From positions 39,161 through 49,206 of the forward strand of contig DNFT01000112.1 in the NCBI GenBank assembly GCA_003486385.1: a stretch of 10,046 nt of DNA. Direction: 5' to 3'. The DNA comes from Eubacterium sp. (GTDB lineage: Bacteria; Bacillota; Clostridia; Lachnospirales; Lachnospiraceae). Shown here piece after piece: positions 1-6,520 of this stretch. The translations under genes were made by a program, and so were the position numbers. Numbering within the stretch: the first letter of the stretch is position 1; each line of letters starts with the position of its first letter. A model generated the notes under the pieces. It was not told the origin of the DNA. It ran no database searches and saw only the letters and a list, made by a program, of their open reading frames with translations.

Positions 1-118
1 TAGAGCACTAAGCGGTGGGTAAGGGGGATGCGGACTGCGTTCATGAGCAGGCAGCGAAAGCGGAAAATGTCCGCTTTACCTGGCTTTATAATGCACATCG
101 GCCTCCGGTTTTTTATTT
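1..118. other. Tail of an upstream transcription unit, hairpin-prone, identity unknown
   Basis: This stretch is clearly less AT-rich than the DNA that follows. An 8-bp perfect hairpin is formed by 57-64 (AAAGCGGA) and 70-77 (TCCGCTTT). A competing pairing joins GCGGAC at 30-35 with GTCCGC at 69-74, extended through GGTAA at 18-22 with TTACC at 76-80 across a bulge. A short T6 run follows at about 110-115. One frame reads a few codons and stops at 20-22, so it could hold the last residues of an upstream protein plus a 3' UTR. The mutually exclusive pairings could also be the 3' part of a structured RNA. I do not recognise a known RNA family. Confidence 0.3.
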
Positions 119-139
119 ATAGTTTTTTATAATTTACCC

Positions 140-168
140 TTTTCAAATGTAGTACAGTGTGCTATTAT
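140..168 (+). promoter_or_regulatory. Candidate promoter for the DegV gene
   Basis: A weak -35 (TTTTCA, 140-145) and a good -10 (TATTAT, 163-168) are separated by 17 bases, about 110 bases upstream of the degV-family start. The region 119-277 is very AT-rich with several other TATAAT-like words, including one just before the ribosome binding site, so the choice is uncertain. The bases ACAGTGTG lie just upstream of the -10 (154-161), as they do ahead of the lipoprotein gene at 1400-1407. Confidence 0.35.
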
Positions 169-277
169 TATCTGGTATTAAAAACTACATGAAATAATAT
201 TAAATATTGTGATATTTAGTAAATGGTTCAAATATATATTATTTTAAGACTATAAGTATAATCCGGAGGGTAAGATA

Positions 278-1114
278 ATGAGCTATAAAATTGTTGTTGA
301 CAGTGGATGTGATTTACCGCAGAGGCTTAGAGAGGATGAACATTTTGTGGTTGTTCCGCTCACGCTTTCCGTCGGCGGTGTTGATATAGTGGATGATGAC
401 AGCTTTAACCAGAAAGATTTCTTAAAGAGAGTGAGTGAGTCCAAGGAGTGTCCGAAGTCGGCATGCCCATCACCGGAGAGATACCTGTCAGAGTATGAGA
501 GTGCCGCCGGAGATGTGTATGTTATCACTCTTTCAGGCAGACTCAGCGGTTCGTACAACAGTGCGCTTGTTGCGGCTGATATGTACGAGGAGGATGGGGG
601 AAGCAATCATGTACATGTATTTGATTCCCTGTCGGGATGCTGCGGCGAAGCGGTTATTGCCATGAAGATAGTTGAGTGTGTGGAGCAGGGCATGGGCTTT
701 GATGAGGTCGTTAAGACGGTTTCACAGTTCAGGGATGGAATGAAGACATATTTCGTTCTCGAGACGCTTGAGACACTCAGAAAGAACGGAAGACTCACTA
801 ATCTTCAGGCTATCCTTGCAAATGTACTCAGCATCAAGCCTGTGATGAGCGCCAGGGAGGGCGAGATTATCAAGCTTGAGCAGACAAGGGGAATTAACAA
901 GGCACTCAAGCGCATGTGTGAAATTATACTTGAGAATGTCAAGGAGCCACAGAATAAGGTGCTGGCGATTTCACACTGTAACTGCCCTGAGCGCGCGGAA
1001 TATGTGAAGGGACTTCTGCTTGACAAGTGCAGCTTCAAGGATGTTGTCATTGTAGACACGGCGGGAGTTGCGACGATGTATGCTAATGATGGTGGAATTG
1101 TGGTGGCTGTCTAA
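278..1114 (+). CDS. DegV family protein (fatty-acid-binding)
   Basis: A 278-residue DegV protein, the usual family length. DegV proteins bind a long-chain fatty acid between two alpha/beta domains. In Firmicutes, the related FakB proteins present the fatty acid to the kinase FakA for phosphorylation before entry into phospholipid. Visible family marks are the N-terminal VDSGCDLP strand-loop (7-14), the loop SACPSP (61-66) where most members have T-S-Q-P-S, the motif SGRLSGSYNSA (86-96), the helix LETLRKNGRL (164-173), and LSIKPVM (184-190). It is cytosolic, with no signal peptide. The start is set by GGAGGG at about 263-268 before ATG 278. No DAK-type kinase (FakA) gene is in the window, so a FakB role is inference. 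Cysteines are unusually frequent. There is no clear terminator before the downstream tRNA promoter. Confidence 0.9.
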   Translation: MSYKIVVDSGCDLPQRLREDEHFVVVPLTLSVGGVDIVDDDSFNQKDFLKRVSESKECPKSACPSPERYLSEYESAAGDVYVITLSGRLSGSYNSALVAADMYEEDGGSNHVHVFDSLSGCCGEAVIAMKIVECVEQGMGFDEVVKTVSQFRDGMKTYFVLETLETLRKNGRLTNLQAILANVLSIKPVMSAREGEIIKLEQTRGINKALKRMCEIILENVKEPQNKVLAISHCNCPERAEYVKGLLLDKCSFKDVVIVDTAGVATMYANDGGIVVAV

Positions 1115-1177
1115 TATTTTCATATGCATAAAAAAGTGCGTTATTAATGATAAATTAAATAAAATTTCAAAAACCTA

Positions 1178-1206
1178 TTGCACTATTACATGTAATGATG
1201 TATTAT
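1178..1206 (+). promoter_or_regulatory. Promoter of tRNA-Thr
   Basis: TTGCAC (1178-1183) and TATTAT (1201-1206) are separated by exactly 17 bases, a near-consensus vegetative promoter. The predicted start near 1213 leaves only about a 5-base leader before the mature tRNA at 1218. The tRNA is therefore probably transcribed on its own rather than from degV. Confidence 0.75.
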
Positions 1207-1217
1207 GTATAAGGTTC

Positions 1218-1290
1218 GCTTGTGTGGCGCAGTTGGTAGCGCAACTGATTCGTAATCAGTAGGTCGTGGGTTCGAGTCCCATCACAAGCT
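1218..1290 (+). tRNA. tRNA-Thr (anticodon CGT)
   Basis: A full cloverleaf of 73 bases. The acceptor stem is GCTTGTG (1218-1224) with CACAAGC (1283-1289). The D stem is GCGC/GCGC (1227-1230, 1239-1242). The anticodon stem ACTGA/TCAGT (1244-1248, 1256-1260) encloses loop TTCGTAA, giving anticodon CGT at 1251-1253. The T arm has the TTCGAGT loop (1271-1277). The discriminator base is T (1290), compatible with bacterial threonine tRNAs. CCA is not encoded and must be added enzymatically. This isoacceptor reads ACG codons. Confidence 0.95.
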
Positions 1291-1298
1291 TTTTTTTT
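1290..1298 (+). terminator. T9 tract directly after tRNA-Thr
   Basis: Nine consecutive T begin at the discriminator base with no separate hairpin. The folded tRNA acceptor/T arm itself may act as the upstream stem for intrinsic termination. The result is a very compact unit of promoter, tRNA and U-tract. Confidence 0.55.
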
Positions 1299-1370
1299 AT
1301 TGGCAGGGATTTACGTTAATTGATTTCACAAAAAAATAATTTAAAACATTTGAAACAAAATGAGCCTGTT

Positions 1371-1409
1371 TACACACTGTATGTATGAAGAAAGTACAGA
1401 CAGTGTGTA
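1371..1409. promoter_or_regulatory. 10-bp inverted repeat upstream of lipoprotein gene
   Basis: TACACACTGT (1371-1380) and its exact complement ACAGTGTGTA (1400-1409) flank a 19-base spacer. The right arm ends inside a -10-like TATTAT (1408-1413) that has no good -35 at 16-18 bases. The gene's ribosome binding site begins about 20 bases further on. A dimeric regulator could bind the arms, or the RNA could fold as a leader hairpin. A second pairing, CTGTA (1377-1381) with TACAG (1395-1399), competes with it. The rest of 1299-1443 is AT-rich and holds nothing else I recognise. Confidence 0.45.
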
Positions 1410-1443
1410 TTATTTTATCTAAATATTAAGGAGTGTGATTTTG

Positions 1444-1860
1444 ATGAAAAAAAGGGCAGTGTTTATTTGGTCAATTATGCTTGTCGTATGTGCGGTGGGA
1501 TTGTGTGCGTGCAGGAAAGAGGATAAGAGCACTGGGACGGAGAATGAATGGTGGGTAAGAGGACATTTTCTCACGGGATTAAGTCAGCCGATGCTTGTGA
1601 CTGTGCCTGATACCACATATTCAGACGGGGCACCGATAGTGCTCACTCCTATGGAGGGAGTTGATTTGTCACAGTATGTTGATGGTGATGTCATCGAGAT
1701 AAGGGTTGAGAGCATACAGGAATTGATGCCGTGTATGGCAGATGTTCTGGACGTGAGGTTCATAGAGCACGGTGATGTGATGGATATAGATTCGGATATT
1801 ATGGATATGCTTGCGGAGCATGGCTGGATTGAGCTTAAGACGGAGACGATTACAGACTGA
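1444..1860 (+). CDS. Small secreted lipoprotein, possible OB-like (DUF3221-like) domain
   Basis: A 138-residue protein with a signal peptide: MKKR, then a hydrophobic stretch to about residue 20, ending in L20-C21-A22-C23. This fits a relaxed lipobox, with Cys23 as the lipidation site, although Cys at -2 is uncommon. The mature part has alternating beta-strand patterns and the segment DGDVIEIRVESIQELMPC at 80-97. It resembles the strand-turn pattern of small YobA/DUF3221-type lipoproteins of Firmicutes, but that is a weak recollection and not an assignment. The C-terminus is acidic. AAGGAG at 1428-1433 suits ATG 1444 (10-base spacing) or TTG 1441. GTG 1435 is too close to the site. The protein is probably membrane-anchored on the outer face, function unknown. 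It is monocistronic, with a strong terminator just downstream. Confidence 0.75.
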   Translation: MKKRAVFIWSIMLVVCAVGLCACRKEDKSTGTENEWWVRGHFLTGLSQPMLVTVPDTTYSDGAPIVLTPMEGVDLSQYVDGDVIEIRVESIQELMPCMADVLDVRFIEHGDVMDIDSDIMDMLAEHGWIELKTETITD

Positions 1861-1873
1861 TAAGTTAAGGGGA

Positions 1874-1896
1874 GGGCGCACATTGTGCGCCTTTTT
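1874..1896 (+). terminator. Rho-independent terminator of the lipoprotein gene
   Basis: GGCGCAC (1875-1881) and GTGCGCC (1885-1891) form a perfect 7-bp GC-rich stem with an ATT loop, followed by T5. It begins 14 bases after the stop codon. Confidence 0.9.
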
Positions 1897-1939
1897 CCAT
1901 ATAATAAGGTATATCCTAAAGAAACAGGGGTCAGAGAAA

Positions 1940-2665
1940 ATGGCAATCCTGACGATTAAGGACCTGGACTTTTCCTATCATAGTCCGCAGGGTGAGACGA
2001 AGGCACTGACTGATATCAACCTGACCGTTAATGAAGGAGAGTTCATTTCTATAGTCGGACCATCCGGCTGTGGCAAATCAACTCTCCTTTCTATTATTGC
2101 AGGTCTGACACCGGTGGCAGACGGTTATTTTGTGAATAATGCCACAATCGGATATATGCTGCAGCGTGACCATCTCTTTGAGTGGCGGACGATATATGAC
2201 AATGTGATTCTGGGACTTGAAATAAAGAAGATACTCACACATGAAAACATAGAGAGAGTGAACAGACTTCTCGAGAGGTATGGGCTGGAGGCGTTCAAAG
2301 ACAAAAGACCGTCCGAGCTGTCGGGGGGAATGAGACAGAGGGCAGCGCTTATCAGGACACTCGCATTAAATCCGGATATACTGCTTCTTGATGAGCCGTT
2401 TTCGGCACTGGACTATCAGACTAGACTGCGTGTAAGTGATGACATCGGCGAAATCATAAAGGAGGAGAAAAAGACGGCGCTCCTTGTCACCCATGACCTG
2501 TCGGAGGCGATTGCTATGGGGGACAGGATAGTAGTACTTTCGGAAAGACCGGGAACCATCAAAAAGATAATAGATATAGATTTCGGCAGTCTTTCGCCGC
2601 TTGAAAGAAGAAATGCACCGGAGTTTCAGGAATATTTTCATGAATTGTGGAGGTGTTTTTCATAG
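1940..2665 (+). CDS. NitT/TauT-type ABC transporter, ATP-binding protein
   Basis: A 241-residue cytoplasmic ATPase energising import of a small solute. All nucleotide-binding motifs are intact: Walker A GPSGCGKST (40-48), Q-loop Gln75, signature LSGGMRQ (127-133), Walker B ILLLDEP (147-153) and switch His175 in LVTHD. The sequence style (LLSIIAGL, DEPFSALD, VLSERPGTI) matches the SsuB/TauB/ThiZ group, which serves sulfonates, nitrate or bicarbonate, and pyrimidine or thiamine precursors. The substrate cannot be read from the ATPase. ATG 1940 is chosen because AGGGG lies at 1926-1930. The frame is open further upstream, but that extension would run through the lipoprotein end and its terminator. 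The stop codon directly abuts the permease start codon. A TATAAT word at 1900-1905 has no matching -35, so the promoter is unclear. Confidence 0.93.
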   Translation: MAILTIKDLDFSYHSPQGETKALTDINLTVNEGEFISIVGPSGCGKSTLLSIIAGLTPVADGYFVNNATIGYMLQRDHLFEWRTIYDNVILGLEIKKILTHENIERVNRLLERYGLEAFKDKRPSELSGGMRQRAALIRTLALNPDILLLDEPFSALDYQTRLRVSDDIGEIIKEEKKTALLVTHDLSEAIAMGDRIVVLSERPGTIKKIIDIDFGSLSPLERRNAPEFQEYFHELWRCFS

Positions 2666-3502
2666 ATGGAAAAAAGACGGAAAACAGGGTTGGTTAAAAG
2701 AAAACTGAACGTAAGTGAAGAACAGCAGATATATCTTGATGGTATACGAAGGGAAAAAATAAAGGTCAATTGTGTAAGAGTATTTATTCTTGTGGCTTTT
2801 ATAGCTTTGTGGGAAGGATGCGCAAGGCTGGGAGTGATAAATGACTTCATATTCAGCAGTCCGTCACGAATTGTAAAATGCTTTGTCAGCATGTGTATGG
2901 ATGGTTCTCTCCTGAGGCATATATGGGTTACGTTGTATGAGACTTTTATCAGTTTTTTTCTGGTTATAGGCATAGGTCTTGCCGCAGCTGTGCTTATGTG
3001 GCTGTCAAGAAGCTTTTCTAAGATTATTGAGCCTTATATCGTTGTTCTGAACAGCCTGCCTAAGTCTGCGCTTGCCCCGATACTGATTGTGTGGCTCGGA
3101 AATAATATACGAACAATCATCATATCTGCGATATCCGTTGCAGTATTCGGAACAATATTAACACTGTATACAGGATTTATGGAAATGGATCCTGATAAAA
3201 TTAAACTCATAAAGACACTTGGCGGGAATCGTTTCCATGTGCTCACCAAGGTGCTTATTCCCGGCAACCTTGCGGTGATATTAAATACCATGAAGGTCAA
3301 TATGGGGCTTTCGCTTGTCGGTGTCATTATCGGAGAATTTCTTGCGGCGAATGAAGGGCTTGGCTATCTTATCATATATGGAAGCCAGGTATTCAAGCTT
3401 GACTGGGTTATGCTTAGCATAATAATACTCTGTATTATGGCTACGGTGCTGTACCAGCTTATCAATATACTTGAAAGAGTACTGGCTAAAAAATATATAT
3501 AA
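2666..3502 (+). CDS. NitT/TauT-type ABC transporter, permease protein
   Basis: A 278-residue inner-membrane permease of the BPD_transp_1 superfamily, the partner of the preceding ATPase. It has a basic N-terminal cytoplasmic segment (1-33) and about six hydrophobic segments, near 35-52, 90-112, 122-144, 149-171, 212-227 and 245-268. The ATPase-coupling EAA-type loop lies at about 175-200, with the expected Gly (LIKTLGGNRFH). A ribosome binding site, GGAGG at 2649-2653, lies inside the end of the ATPase gene. The start codon follows the ATPase stop with no gap, indicating translational coupling. Family members usually sit beside a periplasmic or lipoprotein substrate-binding protein gene, but none is present on either side. 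The solute is therefore unknown. Confidence 0.92.
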   Translation: MEKRRKTGLVKRKLNVSEEQQIYLDGIRREKIKVNCVRVFILVAFIALWEGCARLGVINDFIFSSPSRIVKCFVSMCMDGSLLRHIWVTLYETFISFFLVIGIGLAAAVLMWLSRSFSKIIEPYIVVLNSLPKSALAPILIVWLGNNIRTIIISAISVAVFGTILTLYTGFMEMDPDKIKLIKTLGGNRFHVLTKVLIPGNLAVILNTMKVNMGLSLVGVIIGEFLAANEGLGYLIIYGSQVFKLDWVMLSIIILCIMATVLYQLINILERVLAKKYI

Positions 3503-3640
3503 AATAATTTTAATTATAGCCAACGCATTTTCTTAAATAGTGGTGGTAAATAGAAGTAAAAATAGCATAAAAGATATTTAATGATGAAATCGGAAATACA
3601 TGCATGAAATAACAGTAAATATCAGCATGTGACAGAGAAG

Positions 3641-3700
3641 AAAAGAGTATCAGCACATAGAATGAGGCAGCCTCATGTTATATGTCCTGATACTCTTTTT
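3641..3700. terminator. Bidirectional nested-hairpin terminator
   Basis: AAAAGAGTATCAG (3641-3653) pairs perfectly over 13 bp with CTGATACTCTTTT (3687-3699). Inside are a second stem ACATA/TATGT and a tip stem ATGAGG/CCTCAT (3662-3667, 3671-3676), so nearly the whole 59 bases fold into one arm. A/T runs on both ends let it serve the plus-strand permease and the minus-strand DHH gene, whose stop codon is about 17 bases away. The 138 bases between the permease stop and this hairpin are AT-rich and hold no gene I can support. Confidence 0.88.
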
Positions 3701-3716
3701 AATTTTCACCCCTCAT

Positions 3717-4709
3717 TTATGCGAGCTCATGCAGAAATCTTTCGCGGATAATTGAAGAAATATCTTCAACGTCATCCTTTCCGAGTCCGTGAAGCCTGTC
3801 ATACGGAATGAAGCCACCGGCCATGGAAGCATGCCCGCCGCCTCCACCGATGTCACGCAGGGCGCGGCTCGCTATAACTCCGGCATCATATAGGGCATCC
3901 TCGCTTCGTATGGAGAGCTTGACACCATCGCTGCGGAATGAATACACAACGGAAAAGTCGACCTCCTTGAGCTGCAGCATGAAGTCCGAAACGCTTGCGA
4001 TAAGTGCTTCGGGGCAGTTGTAGCCGGCATTGGCAAAGCTTGCCGTGCCGTATACCTGGATGCTGTTGATTGCGGCAGCGTATACCTTTAGGTCTGAAAA
4101 TTCAAGTGTGCTGTTTTCAAGAGATTGTATTACGGCGTGGTTGCTGTTTTTAAAAACCCTGTAGAACATATCCATGTCAAAGTCGGAAACTCCTCTTGAA
4201 AGTCCCTTGGTGTCCATTCTTATCCCGAAACATAAAACCGTTGCAGTGTTGTCATCCATTGGAATATTATTTTCATAAAAATAACTGGCAATGATTGAGG
4301 CGCATGCACCTGCCTCAGGGCGTATATCATAGAAGCGGTACTCCTTGTCGGGAGCTGCTGTGCGTGCTCCGGTAGGATGATGGTCTATGCAGATTATCTC
4401 CTCGCCCGTCATGTTGATAATGTTGGAGTTGCCTTTCTGTGAATCGACAAGGATAACCTCATCATCATCGGTAACGGATGGAAGGTCGTTTATGTTATAT
4501 ATCTCTATTCCCGCAAGTTCAATCATCCTGGCCGTGCTATGTCTGTCAATACGTCCGCTGTAGCAGAGGGTTGAGTCTATATTACAGCTTTTTAAAAGCA
4601 TGGACAGCCCATAAGCACTGGCTATCGCATCAGGGTCGGGAAAATTGTGAGTCTGAATAAATACATGTTTATGATGGATGTTTTTTAACAGTTCTTCAAA
4701 TTTTGTCAT
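3717..4709 (-). CDS. DHH/DHHA1 family phosphoesterase (NrnA-like)
   Basis: A 330-residue cytosolic protein of the NrnA/exopolyphosphatase-like branch of the DHH superfamily. NrnA proteins are Mn-dependent and degrade 2-5-nt RNAs and 3'-phosphoadenosine 5'-phosphate, and some relatives hydrolyse cyclic dinucleotide products such as pApA. Metal ligands can be placed: THNFPDPDA (20-28, His21, Asp25, Asp27), Asp89 in ILVDS, the DHH signature 109-111 followed by PTG, and Asp166 in FGIRMDT. The DHHA1 substrate-binding loop is G288-G292 then His293, followed by ASMAGG. The length is slightly above NrnA of Bacillus. GGAG on the minus strand (complement of 4717-4720) sits 7 bases before the start. It is transcribed alone, divergent from the deacetylase gene. 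The exact substrate is not readable from sequence. Confidence 0.88.
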   Translation of the reverse strand: MTKFEELLKNIHHKHVFIQTHNFPDPDAIASAYGLSMLLKSCNIDSTLCYSGRIDRHSTARMIELAGIEIYNINDLPSVTDDDEVILVDSQKGNSNIINMTGEEIICIDHHPTGARTAAPDKEYRFYDIRPEAGACASIIASYFYENNIPMDDNTATVLCFGIRMDTKGLSRGVSDFDMDMFYRVFKNSNHAVIQSLENSTLEFSDLKVYAAAINSIQVYGTASFANAGYNCPEALIASVSDFMLQLKEVDFSVVYSFRSDGVKLSIRSEDALYDAGVIASRALRDIGGGGGHASMAGGFIPYDRLHGLGKDDVEDISSIIRERFLHELA

Positions 4710-4761
4710 GCGGTATCTCCGTTTCTGTTAATCCTATTTTGCGCATGGATATGCTTTTACT

Positions 4762-4790
4762 ATTATAATATGTTCTTATTTTATAATCAA
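4762..4790 (-). promoter_or_regulatory. Promoter of the DHH phosphoesterase gene
   Basis: Read on the minus strand, TTGATT (complement of 4785-4790) and a perfect TATAAT (complement of 4762-4767) are separated by 17 bases, about 50 bases upstream of the start codon. Confidence 0.75.
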
Positions 4791-4872
4791 CAGTACTAAT
4801 TATGCATTTTTTATCTGTACAAATATATTTTATTATGTTAGTATATCACTTGATACAGCATTTTAGTACTGT
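4790..4872. repeat. Paired inverted copies of a 10-bp site in the divergent promoter region
   Basis: ACAGTACTAA (4790-4799) recurs as its exact complement TTAGTACTGT (4863-4872). Each copy carries the palindrome AGTACT. The left copy abuts the -35 of the minus-strand promoter. The right copy lies in the leader or promoter of the plus-strand deacetylase gene. The placement suits a regulator controlling both directions, but this is inference. Confidence 0.4.
4808..4844 (+). promoter_or_regulatory. Candidate promoter(s) for the deacetylase gene
   Basis: Two overlapping options each have 17-base spacing: TTTTTA (4808-4813) with TATTAT (4831-4836), and TGTACA (4816-4821) with TAGTAT (4839-4844). 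Neither is strong, and the region is very AT-rich. Either would give a 5' leader of roughly 70-80 bases containing the right-hand copy of the 10-bp site. Confidence 0.3.
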
Positions 4873-4918
4873 GATGTGTGAGAAGAAAAACAATATATTT
4901 TTAGAAGTGAGGATTAAG

Positions 4919-6517
4919 ATGTTTTACAATTATAAGAATAATACTTCAGATAAAAAAAGAAGGAAAAATTCATACAATATAGCAGCATTTACGCTGGCAG
5001 GAGTAATGGCAATGAGCTCTCTTGCCCTGACAGGCTGCGGTAAGGCGCCGATTACACTCAATGCGAAGACATTTATACTTGAGCAGGGAAATTCAATGCC
5101 TACGGAGGCTTCGGTATATGTGAAGGGAAAGAGTGAGGATGTGGCAAAGACCGTTCTGAATGCGGAGGGGGTTGACTATAATACAGTGGGAACCTACACC
5201 GCAGAGCTGGTACATCCTGACAAGACACTCAGGATTGAGGTCAAGGTTGTAGATACTACGGCTCCTGCGGTTGAACTGTATGCAGATGAATTTTCTGTGG
5301 CACCGGGACAGATGCTTAGCATTACGGATGTTGTCAAATCAATGTCTGACAATTCATCCGTGACAATAGGCTTTGCGGACGATATCACGAAGGCAGATGC
5401 CGACAAGATACTCAGCCAGTCTGTTGTGTATCCGGAAGCAGGTGCGTACAGCTCAGAGATATGTGCCAAGGATGCTTATGGCAATATGACAGTACTTCCT
5501 ATTGTTATTATGGTTGTCAATGACAGTGAGCCTCCGGTTCTGAACGGAGTTAACAAGACTGTCTATGCGACAGTCGGAAATGCTGTGGACATTCTTGCGA
5601 ATGTGACTGCAACGGATAATATCGATGGAGATATAACCTCAAGGGTTACAGCTGATATATCAGCGGTTGATTTTAATACGGTTGGAACCTACACGGCAGT
5701 AATATCTGTAAAAGACGGAAGCGGTAATGAGACCCGTGAGGAGGTATCGGTTGTCGTTCAGGATCCATCAGCCTCATTGAACAGTGGTTCAACTGTCACA
5801 GTTGGAACAGATTTTGGTTCGTACTCATCAGAGTATGTGCCATTTGGGTTCGGTTCTGAGGTGGATGAGAATAACAGACCTACGGGACTTCAGTGGTATA
5901 TTAACAGATATGGCAAGTATACAGCTGATTTTATACAGCCGGAGAGCAATTATATCTATCTTACGATGGATGAGGGCTACGAGTACGGACTTACAGAGGG
6001 AATATTGGACACACTCAAGGAGAAGAATGTCAAGGCAGTGTTCTTTATAACACTTCCTTATGCCAAGCAGAATCCGGAGCTTGTACAGAGGATGATAGAT
6101 GAAGGGCATGTTGTGGGCAACCATTCTGTGACGCATCCTTCAGCAGGGCTTAGCACATTGTCCGTTGAACAGCAGATAAACGAGGTAAAAGAAGTTAATG
6201 ATTATGTGCTTGAGCACTTCGGATATCAGATGTACTTATTCAGATTCCCTACAGGTGCTTTCAGTGAGCAGAGTCTTGCCATAGTGCAGAGCCAGGGGTA
6301 CAGAAGTGTATTCTGGAGCTTTGCATATAAGGACTGGGTTGTCGATGAGCAGCCGGATGTGGCTTCATCGCTTGCAAATGCACTCAATAAGGTACATGGA
6401 GGTGCAATCTACCTTCTTCACGCAGAATCAACGACAAACGCTTCAATGCTTGCAGATTTCATTGACGGATGCCGTGCAAAGGGATTTGAATTCGGGTATT
6501 ACAGTAAGGTTGATTAA
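4919..6517 (+). CDS. PdaA-like polysaccharide deacetylase lipoprotein with Ig-like repeats
   Basis: A 532-residue cell-surface lipoprotein. The basic N-terminus and hydrophobic stretch (21-39) end in the lipobox LTGC with Cys40. About three beta-rich Ig-like (DUF5011/HYR-type) domains follow: roughly 45-112, 113-201 and 204-281. Two share N-T-V-G-T-Y-T-A at strand ends, and a Ser/Thr-rich linker comes next. The catalytic CE4 domain (about 340-532) removes acetyl groups from cell-wall glycan. Motifs are TMDEGYEYG (349-357), NHSVTHP (401-407; metal ligands His402 and His406), FRFPTG (441-446), VFWSFAYKDW (464-473) and IYLLHAES (497-504). Their order and wording are closest to PdaA of Bacillus, which deacetylates muramic acid for muramic-delta-lactam formation. 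Glu352 replaces the usual second Asp of motif 1, where PdaA has Asn. AGTGAGG at about 4906-4912 sets ATG 4919. The frame extends upstream to 4802 but lacks a binding site there. Confidence 0.88.
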   Translation: MFYNYKNNTSDKKRRKNSYNIAAFTLAGVMAMSSLALTGCGKAPITLNAKTFILEQGNSMPTEASVYVKGKSEDVAKTVLNAEGVDYNTVGTYTAELVHPDKTLRIEVKVVDTTAPAVELYADEFSVAPGQMLSITDVVKSMSDNSSVTIGFADDITKADADKILSQSVVYPEAGAYSSEICAKDAYGNMTVLPIVIMVVNDSEPPVLNGVNKTVYATVGNAVDILANVTATDNIDGDITSRVTADISAVDFNTVGTYTAVISVKDGSGNETREEVSVVVQDPSASLNSGSTVTVGTDFGSYSSEYVPFGFGSEVDENNRPTGLQWYINRYGKYTADFIQPESNYIYLTMDEGYEYGLTEGILDTLKEKNVKAVFFITLPYAKQNPELVQRMIDEGHVVGNHSVTHPSAGLSTLSVEQQINEVKEVNDYVLEHFGYQMYLFRFPTGAFSEQSLAIVQSQGYRSVFWSFAYKDWVVDEQPDVASSLANALNKVHGGAIYLLHAESTTNASMLADFIDGCRAKGFEFGYYSKVD

Positions 6518-6520
6518 TAG

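Noticed and set aside
1811..1939. N-terminal extension of the ABC ATPase frame
   Set aside because: It runs through the end of the lipoprotein gene and its terminator. The family start and a ribosome binding site point to ATG 1940.
1584..1946. 120-codon minus-strand open frame
   Set aside because: It is antisense to the lipoprotein gene and crosses its terminator hairpin. The composition reflects the opposite strand.
1940..3502. Treating the 1444-1860 lipoprotein as the ABC substrate-binding protein
   Set aside because: At 138 residues it is far too small and lacks the two-lobe NMT1/SsuA pattern, and a strong terminator separates it from the ATPase gene.
3583..3609. Tiny ATG-initiated frame between permease and terminator
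   Set aside because: Only about eight codons with no ribosome binding site.
3808..4023. 71-codon plus-strand open frame opposite the DHH gene
   Set aside because: Its Pro-rich start is the complement of the Gly-rich GGGGGH loop of the DHHA1 domain, so it is a shadow.
4802..4918. 39-codon upstream extension of the deacetylase frame
   Set aside because: It lacks a ribosome binding site, is AT-rich promoter DNA, and would bury the lipoprotein signal peptide. ATG 4919 has a good site.
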